64,000 nt of DNA from NCBI RefSeq assembly GCF_028769735.1, contig NW_026992282.1:124001-188000 (forward strand). The letters run 5' to 3'. The DNA is from Zonotrichia leucophrys gambelii. Taxonomy: Eukaryota > Chordata > Aves > Passeriformes > Passerellidae. The notes under the pieces were generated by a model that was not told where the DNA came from, did no database searches, and saw nothing but the letters and a program-made list of their open reading frames with translations. A program made the position numbers and the translations under genes. The first letter of the stretch is position 1; each line of letters begins with the position of its first letter. Positions 57,687 through 64,000 of this stretch are shown piece by piece.

Positions 57687-58217
57687 TGTTATAAATAGAC
57701 TCAAGAGGAGTGAAATTTCCAATTTGAATTTATTAATTCAAGGCATACAGCATAAGCAAAAGTTTCAGCGCTGGACGGCAGGGGAGTCTCCGCTCCACCA
57801 ACTGCCGCACCCTCATCCCCAACGTCTCCCTTTTTAAGTTCTTAGTGCTTCCGGACTGCTGTGTCATTTTGAAGTACTCTGCGCTTGCGTTGATTGTTGC
57901 TAGGGGGTCTTCTCTCACCTCCTGGTGGTCGATGATGAAGGTCTTGGTAGTCTTCCTCGGTTGTGTCCTTTGACCTGATTCCATATTTGGTAGAAGAGCT
58001 TCGCCCTTTCTCTTATAAAACTTACTTAAGATCTTATGATTACCACGCGATTATGCAGGCAAAAAAAGAATTATGTAAGTTAAATAAATCAAACAGGAAC
58101 TTAACCACATCCTCTATTTTTGAGGGTTTTTTTGTGTAGCAAGCTAGACAAACACTTAATCACATCTTCTATTTTTAAGGTTTTCTGTGTAACGAACAAG
58201 AGGTTTTATCTGTTTCA
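57687..58217 (-). mobile_element. 5' LTR of the tRNA-His provirus
   Basis: TGAAACAGATAAAACC to CTATTTATAACA on the minus strand, 531 bp, nearly identical to 50747-51276. Flanking bases (GAGG above, TATG at the far side) do not match, so no target duplication is visible. Confidence 0.95.
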
Positions 58218-58594
58218 GAGGCCAAGGAAAACCCTTTTAGCATAGCTATCAGTCCAAAGTCCTGTTAAATCCTTTTGCAAATTCATCCCCTTAATCTGTC
58301 TTTTTTGTAAAAAAGCAAATAAAAGATCATATGTGGCTTGCCTTCCCATTACCTCTAAGTGTGCGCTTTTGCAGCTCTCTCAAGGTCGCGGCCACACTTT
58401 TCGGCCAGGCCCGTCTGTTACGGTCGCCCGGAGCACGGCGTGTCTTGGCATCTTTTCTTCTTCCTTTTTTTTTCCGCACGCTTCTGCTGTTCCGCGGCTG
58501 CTCTTGTCCCGGCTGCAGCTTCGGATCACGGAACCCCTCCCTTTTTACTCCATCTTCTCGTGGTGTTTCAATATGACGTCGAGGAGGGTCACCA
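58218..58594 (-). mobile_element. ERV leader fragment with Trp-like primer site
   Basis: Directly above the tRNA-His provirus. Minus strand: TGGTGACCC (58594-58586) then CGACGTCAT, resembling a tRNA-Trp primer site with four extra bases. It is followed by a 98-codon Arg/Lys-rich frame (58623-58327) that may be the start of gag. Cut at 58217 by the provirus. Confidence 0.5.
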
Positions 58595-58599
58595 TATAT

Positions 58600-58968
58600 T
58601 GAAGAATGGAGGGAGAGACCCATCTTTCTTGATCAGCATCAACTCTGGTTTATTAATCAGTCAGGCACTTTTTATAACAGTGTTAATCAAGTTCATGCAT
58701 ATTGCAAAATCTGAGCTCACAATAGGTCAGAGATAACATACCAACCCCTCCTTATGTTTCCCATACCAAGATTTGGGTTCTCAAAATTATTCTTGCTTTC
58801 CCAAAACAGCCAAAGATAGAACATCCACTTGTTATGAGAAAGCTGCCTGAGAACTCTGATATGCAAGGTTCTCAAGGCCTTCATGTTTGTCACCTTTTCT
58901 TGTAATTAAAAACAACCTGAGAACCTCCGCTGTTTACAGAAACAGGCTGTGAGAACCTGTCCCCCACA
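58600..58968 (-). mobile_element. LTR of the Trp-like ERV fragment
   Basis: TGTGGGGGACAGG at 58968 to CCATTCTTCA at 58600 on the minus strand. TATA (TTATAAAAAG, 58680-58671) and AATAAA (58654-58649) are in the expected order just before the primer site. Confidence 0.65.
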
Positions 58969-59009
58969 GCTGCCTTCCAAGCCATCCCTGAAAAAATCTC
59001 CAACAGGAG

Positions 59010-59356
59010 TCTTGACTCCATGATCAGAAGGCTGGATTTATTAATTTATGATATATAATACATTAAGACTATGCTAATAGGAATAGAGAGAAAAGTTCAG
59101 AAGCTGCTAAGCTAAGAATAGAATAGGAATGAATAAACAAAAGGAGCTCTCTCTGATACTGTCCCAGAGAAAGCTTGTCTTTGATTGGCCCTTAGTTGTA
59201 CACAAGCAACATGGACCAATCACAGGTGCACCTGTTACATTCCACAGCAGCAGACAACCACTGTTTACATTCTTCTGAGAACCCTTCTGGGTCCTCAGCT
59301 TCCCAGAAGGGGAAAAATCCCAAAGAAAGGATTTTTCACAAAAGATGTCTGTGACA
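59010..59356 (-). mobile_element. Solo LTR, class II type
   Basis: Starts TGTCACAGACATC at 59356 on the minus strand and ends near GGAGTCAAGA at 59010. Same family as 23713-24070. No internal genes adjacent. Flanks CAGGAG and GTGAAC do not match. Confidence 0.65.
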
Positions 59357-60068
59357 GTGAACTGCAGGGCCTTGTGGAACCAATGAGACCATTGTGACAT
59401 GGCACAGCCTCATGGGAGCAAGGGGCCATTGTGACACTATGGGGCCTTGTAGAACTGAGGAGCCCTTGTGACCCTGTGTGGCACCATGGAACCAAGGAGA
59501 GCACTGTGACACTGCAGGGCTCCGTGGAACTGAGAACTCATGTGACAGTGAGGAGCCCAATGGAACCAAGGGGCCATTCCATACTTCAGGGCTTTATGGA
59601 ACCAAGGTGACATTTTGTTACTGCAGAACCAAAAGAGGCCACTGTGAGACTGAGGGGCTTCATGGAACCAATGAGACCATTCTGACACTCTGAGTCCCCC
59701 ATGGAACCAAGGGGCCATTGTGACACCACAGGGCCTCACAGAACCAAGGCAAACACTGCAAGATCTCATGGAAGCAGGAGGCCATTGTGGGTTCCCATGG
59801 AAGCAAGGGACCAGTGTAACACATCAAGGCTTGGTGGAACCAATGGGCCATTGTGGCATTGTGCAGGCCCATGGAAACAAGGGAATCATTTTGACACGGC
59901 AAGGCCTCATGGAAGCAAGGAGCCATTGTGCTACTGTGGAGCCAAGGAGACCATTGTTATATCACTGGGCCTCATGGAAACAAAGATCTGTTGTGATCTT
60001 ACTGGGCCTCATGGAACCAAGGGGCTGTTGTGATGCTGCAGGGCCCCAAGGATCCAAGAGCATGGAAC
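59357..60068. repeat. Minisatellite array, ~38-bp unit (forward orientation)
   Basis: Shares unit order with 6690-7080 (see there). Confidence 0.8.
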
Positions 60069-60950
60069 AGGTCTGGCTGGCTGGGCCTCCTGGGGGGCTG
60101 CCTGACTGGCCCAGCTGACCTTTGCATGTTGAGGGTTGCTTCTCGTCAGCCCCTGAAACCCTGGAGTTCTGTGCTCTCCTTCCTGTGGGAAAGAATTGTC
60201 CTTCTCCTCCAGGGGTTCATGGCCGAAATTAGGATTCCTCCTCCAGATTTGATTATATCCAAGGATTATTCCCATATGAAACTTGCCAGGACAGACAGCT
60301 CTGGCTGGCCTTGTCTTCTTGGGGGCCACCTCTCATCTGCCTTCAAAACACTGGGAGCCTGTGCTTTTCTTCCCATGGAAAAAGACATCTTTCAAGTCCA
60401 GGCATCCATGGCCAAAATTGAGAATCTACCTTCAAAATTCCTTATATCCAAGGATAGCTCCTGGACAAAAGCTGCCTGGACTGTCCAGGTTCCCTTGGTT
60501 TCCTGAGGGCCAGCTCTCATCTCCCTTTGAAACACTGGGACTCTGTACTTTCCTTCCTGTGGAAAAGAGCTGTCCTTCTTGTCCAGATGCCCCTAGACAA
60601 AAGTGGGGCATTTGGCCTCCCAAATTCTGTCTGTCCAAGGATTCTTCCCTGACAAAAGGTCTGGCTGGCCTTGGCCTCCTTGGGGCTGCCTCTAATCAGT
60701 CTTTGAAACACTGGGACTCCACAACTCCTTCCCATGGAGAACTGTCATTCCAGTCCAGGAACCCATGGCTGAAATGGAATTCCACCCTCAAAAGTTCCCA
60801 TATATCCAAAGGCTGCAGCTGCAAGGGCATACAGGTCTGGCTGGCCTTGGCCTCTGGTGACTGCTTCTCATCTGCCTTCAAACCCTGGGGTTCTGTGGTT
60901 TCTTTCCTATAGAAAAGAACTGTCCCTCCTGTCCAGGTGCTCTTGGCCTC
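60069..60950. repeat. Satellite array, ~180-bp unit, about five copies
   Basis: CTGGCTGGCCTTGGCCTCC-type starts at about 60069, 60300, 60475, 60660 and 60836 (spacings 231, 175, 185, 176). Each unit continues with AAACACTGGGA, TTCCCATGGAAAA, GTCCAGG, ATGGCCAAAATTG and TTATATCCAAGG blocks. Reverse units occur at 2610-2876 and 3444-3660. Confidence 0.8.
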
Positions 60951-61899
60951 AGGCACTTGACCACTCCATAGGGAAAGAGGAGTTCTATTCTCAGTGGGGT
61001 GGAGATTGAGGACAGCAGAGGAGAGCTCTCATGGGAGAGACTGAAGGGTGGTTTCAGAGATGTTGGATCCTTTTGACGTAGTGGAGAACAGACAGAGAAA
61101 GGAAGAATTAATGCCAAGGGCAAGTGGGGAGGCCCAGACTGGACACCAGGAGAAAGGAATTTCCCTGCCAGTGCAGAGCTATGGTACAACATGTCCCCCA
61201 CAGGGAGCCTGGAGCAGCCCAAGGCTTTGTGGCAGGCGGAGGCAGGCAGGAGGCAGAGCTGTCAGCAAAGGAAGGGGCCAGCCAGGTGGGGTAGCTGGGG
61301 GATGACGACAGCCTGCAGAGAAAGAGACACAGGTTTGCTCAGCATCAGAGACATCTTTTCCATGCTTGTCCCAACATGTCATCACTGTCACCAGTGCTCT
61401 CCTCTACCTTGAACACTTTGTCAGTCTTGTGCTGCACAGGGATCTATTTAAAGTACAAGAAACTTCAGTTTTTCAATATCTGTTCGAGTTCTTGAGAAAT
61501 TTTTGGAGCCCACTCTGAGGGACAGAATCTGATGCAAAGAGCACTAAAGCCCCAGAGGCTCATTAAAGTCCTTGTGCTGTGTCTGTGCTGCTGAGCTGGC
61601 CCAGAGGCAGCTCCTGGCAAGGGCAGCGCTGCAGAGAGACAGCTCTGGCCAGGAGCAGCTCCTGTGCACAGCCCAGCAGGGCTGGGGCACTGCCAGGGCC
61701 CCTCAGGGACACCAGCAGGGCACAGACAGAGCTCACAGGGGCTCAGCACTGGCAGGGGCTGTGGGATGTCCCAGAGGGGGCTGTGTCACAGCAGCACCTC
61801 TGGGGCTGTGTCACAGAGGCACAGAGCAGCTGTGATGTCAGCAAGGGGCTGTGTGACAGCACAGAGTGGGCTCTGTTATTGGAATAGTGGTTCCCAATA
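60951..61899. other. Unassigned sequence
   Basis: 61040-61170 resembles 18960-19140, and 61545-61620 is an inverted match to 29780-29860. 61600-61880 is GC-rich with repeated GGGGCTGTGTCACAG. No gene recognised. Confidence 0.35.
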
Positions 61900-62452
61900 T
61901 TACCAGTTAGATGGTGCCTGGGCCAGTTCTGACCCTCGCTGCTGGGCCAAAGGCAGCACTGTAGTGTAATTCACCCCAGAGATACCTTGGCTGCTGGAGA
62001 TTGCAGCAGGGCACTGAACAAGTCCAGGCTTGTCAGGAACTCCGTTTACCTCAGGAGAGAGAGCTTCTGGCGATGGTGAAGAGAAAAAGGAGAGGATTCC
62101 ACTGGAGGGTTGAATGTCCAGATGTTTATTCCACGGTTACAGAGGTCTGAACCGGGGCAACTGCTCCAACAGAATCCCGGCCGCATGGTCTGATTAACCT
62201 TTTAAGCTCAGGCACAGGGGAGGGGACAGGTGAGCTACCAACCAGGTGAAAGGGGCAGGGTCTCAAGAGACTAGGGACACTTATATGGTCCAATGTCCCC
62301 CAGGCCTGAGGAGCATGACCAACCACATGACGCCTTGCTGGCATGTTAAACCTGATTGACAGGGCACACTCAGCAAGGGGCGAGGGGGAAGGGAGAAGGG
62401 AATATTGGCACACCTGAGGAAGGGACCCGGAAGCTAAAAACACACCACAACA
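61900..62452 (-). mobile_element. 3' LTR of the class II ERV at the right edge
   Basis: Begins TGTTGTGGTGTG at 62452 on the minus strand, immediately after polypurine tract ACTAGGGGGAGA (62464-62453). Contains CTTAAAAGG and GGAATAAACATC signals in the same positions as the solo LTR at 2877-3438. The lower boundary near 61900 is set by loss of similarity to that copy. Confidence 0.85.
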
Positions 62453-62459
62453 TCTCCCC

Positions 62460-62663
62460 CTAGTTTTGTTTAAAAAGAAGAGGACTGTGTTTATGGTGCA
62501 GAATGATTGCCAAACTAAGTTGGTAAATCGGTTCTTCTTCTACGGGAGGGTCAGTGTTTTCCACTGAGGCTTCCAGGTCATCCATTGGAGCACTGAGGGC
62601 TTCCAAATGGTAGACCTCAGGAGGGGGGGGAATGAGCTTGAAATTAATTTGAGAACCATGCAT
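62460..62663 (-). pseudogene. Tail-like frame before the polypurine tract
   Basis: A 67-codon frame rich in Pro, Glu and Asp (PVEEEPIYQL), located between the mini-env frame and the LTR. It resembles a retroviral cytoplasmic tail by position only. Confidence 0.3.
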
Positions 62664-62690
62664 TTGATTAGTCCAAAACCAATGCTACAA

Positions 62691-62918
62691 CTACAATACT
62701 ATAACTAAAATAAACAGCACTAAAACCACAGTTTTCAGAACACATCCCAACCAGCCCGCGAGTCCCCAGCCTTTGAACAGTCCATTCAGCCAGTCGTCAG
62801 TTTCTCTGTTGATGTCCGAGAACCTAAGGTATTCCATATGTGGTTTAGGCTGCGGTACTATGTAGGAGATCGCAGGTGGGATGATCACGAGTAGGACGAG
62901 AAGCAGGCTCGGTCTCAT
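62691..62918 (-). CDS. env: 75-codon signal-plus-membrane frame, reduced env
   Basis: ATG at 62918-62916 starts MRPSLLLVLLVIIPPAIS, a good signal peptide. After a short polar stretch (FSDINRETDDW) comes GLAGWLGCVLKTVVLVLFIL, a transmembrane segment preceded by Gly/Trp-rich sequence like the pre-membrane part of class II Env. TAG follows four codons later. Position, 68 bases after the integrase stop, is that of env, but the whole surface unit and most of the transmembrane ectodomain are missing. An in-frame deletion could produce this, leaving a small secreted-pathway membrane protein. The frame may also be an evolved short env of the family. Confidence 0.5.
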   Translation of the reverse strand: MRPSLLLVLLVIIPPAISYIVPQPKPHMEYLRFSDINRETDDWLNGLFKGWGLAGWLGCVLKTVVLVLFILVIVL

Positions 62919-62985
62919 GGCGTCTCGAGGCTACACACGAACAGTGGGATCTAAACTGGTACAAGGAACTTGAGACAGACATATA

Positions 62986-64000
62986 TTACAAACTATTCCA
63001 GATAGGAGGCTTAAATGGAATTTCCTCCAGAGAACGCGTGTGGCGTTTTCTTCTCCAGGCAGTGTGAGCAACCTGGGGTGCTTCTGCAGATTTCTCTGAG
63101 ACTTTGGGAACATAGGGCTTTACCCATTTGGAAGGAACCCACCTTAAACCAGAGGGGGTGGACACACAGGCGTATCCACGTCCCCAAGTAACCAATTTGT
63201 AAGGTCCCACCATTTTCCAAGTCTCAGGGTCCTTTACTAAAACCGGAGGTTTTTCTTTTATCAACCTGTGACTGCTCCCCCCAAAGTGGCATAGGATGGG
63301 TGGGTTCAGGCTGTCAAAAGAACAATTCAGAAAATTGATTGTGAATAGTGCCCTGGATAACCGGATGTGGGGAGGTTCTACCTTCAGAACCTGTTGTTGC
63401 TGGTCCAGGACCCTTTTAATATCACGGTGAGTTCTTTCTACAATGGCTTGACCTGTAGGGGAGTAGGGGATGCCAGTTTTGTGCTCTACTCCCCATTGCT
63501 GCAGGAAGCTCCCGAATTCCTTGGATTTATAAGCAGGCCCATTATCAGTTTTCAGCTCCTTGGGGATGCCCATGAAAGAAAAGGCCTGTATGAGGTGCTT
63601 AATAGCATCGATAGATGATTCTCCTGTGTGGGCAGAAGCATAGACCGCTCCAGAAAAGGTATCTACACTAACATGAACATATTTCTGCCGTCCAAAAGAC
63701 TGTATGTGTGTTACATCTGTTTGCCACAGTTCACAACTGTTCAGTCCCCTTGGGTTTGCTCCCATACTCACTGTAGGGAGTGCATGTTGTTGGCAATTTG
63801 GGCACGTGGCCACAATCGCTTTGGCCTGTTCTCGAGTGATGTTAAACTGGCGAACTAGGCCAGGTGCATTTTGGTGGAAAAGCTGGTGGCTGATTTTTGC
63901 CTGTTCAAAAACATTTGGGAGAGTGGCCATCACTGCAGGTGCAGCAAGAGCATCTGCCCTTCTGTTGCCTTCAGCAATAAACCCTGGCAAGTCAGTGTGT
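62986..64000 (-). CDS. pol: RNase H end and integrase, class II ERV (partial, runs off window)
   Basis: An open frame from the window edge to a stop at 62986. It starts with the end of RNase H (AEGNRRADALA), then the integrase zinc domain (ISHQLFHQNAP, CPNC), the core with all three catalytic residues (WQTDVTHI, KTDNGPAY, AIVERTH) and the C-terminal domain (GPYKLVTWGRGYACVST, WVPSKWVKPY). At least 334 codons without lesion, unlike the other pol copies here. Integrase would act in the nucleus on new viral DNA. The element's 5' part lies outside the window. Whether it is active cannot be judged from this end. Confidence 0.85.
   Translation of the reverse strand, partial: HTDLPGFIAEGNRRADALAAPAVMATLPNVFEQAKISHQLFHQNAPGLVRQFNITREQAKAIVATCPNCQQHALPTVSMGANPRGLNSCELWQTDVTHIQSFGRQKYVHVSVDTFSGAVYASAHTGESSIDAIKHLIQAFSFMGIPKELKTDNGPAYKSKEFGSFLQQWGVEHKTGIPYSPTGQAIVERTHRDIKRVLDQQQQVLKVEPPHIRLSRALFTINFLNCSFDSLNPPILCHFGGSSHRLIKEKPPVLVKDPETWKMVGPYKLVTWGRGYACVSTPSGLRWVPSKWVKPYVPKVSEKSAEAPQVAHTAWRRKRHTRSLEEIPFKPPIWNSL

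Overview
The window looks like bird genomic DNA, most likely from a songbird. It carries a 5'-truncated CR1 LINE with the typical avian 3' end, an intronless OR14-like olfactory receptor relic, C2H2 zinc-finger loci with CpG-island promoters, and an unusually dense set of class I and class II endogenous retroviruses (ERVs) and solo LTRs. Such ERV density is typical of poorly recombining or repeat-rich regions such as W-linked sequence; that placement is inference. No RNA genes, CRISPR arrays or prokaryotic features were seen.

Layout. 1-2436: relic of a class II ERV on the minus strand (gag, tRNA-Lys primer site, LTR). 2437-7565: ~38-bp minisatellite arrays and a longer satellite unit, interrupted by five LTRs. 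8535-9345: GC-rich island. 9346-16300: zinc-finger locus A (plus strand; CpG promoter, then a finger exon broken by a frameshift and a nonsense codon). 16300-19140: degenerate repeats. 19140-25009: degraded class II ERV, minus strand, with a second LTR nested in gag. 25010-25485: CR1. 27055-27976: olfactory receptor pseudogene. 31300-39932: old class I provirus, minus strand, tRNA-Pro-like primer site. 40961-41146: triplicated 62-bp repeat. 42550-46080: zinc-finger locus B (minus strand), whose spliced reading frame is open. 46317-50652: LTRs and minisatellite. 50747-58217: young class I provirus, minus strand, tRNA-His primer site. 58218-58968: LTR and leader of another ERV. 59010-60960: solo LTR, minisatellite, satellite. 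61900-64000: 3' end of a class II ERV with an intact integrase frame that runs off the window.

The outer parts mirror each other. Zinc-finger loci A and B are inverted copies, and the minisatellite and satellite arrays and one LTR family recur in opposite orientation at mirrored positions once the 7.5-kb provirus at 50747-58217 is discounted. I infer an old inverted duplication (arms roughly 2.4-16 kb and 42.5-62.5 kb) in which each arm gained its own insertions. At one site, locus A preserves the empty target of an insertion found in locus B.

The one clear candidate host protein-coding gene is zinc-finger locus B, predicted to encode a small nuclear DNA-binding protein. The retroviral genes are mostly broken. 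Exceptions are the integrase frame at the right edge, a 75-codon signal-plus-membrane remnant of env beside it, and an uninterrupted 255-codon cysteine-rich frame between pol and env of the tRNA-His provirus that I cannot assign to a known family. That last frame is the most promising undescribed item here.
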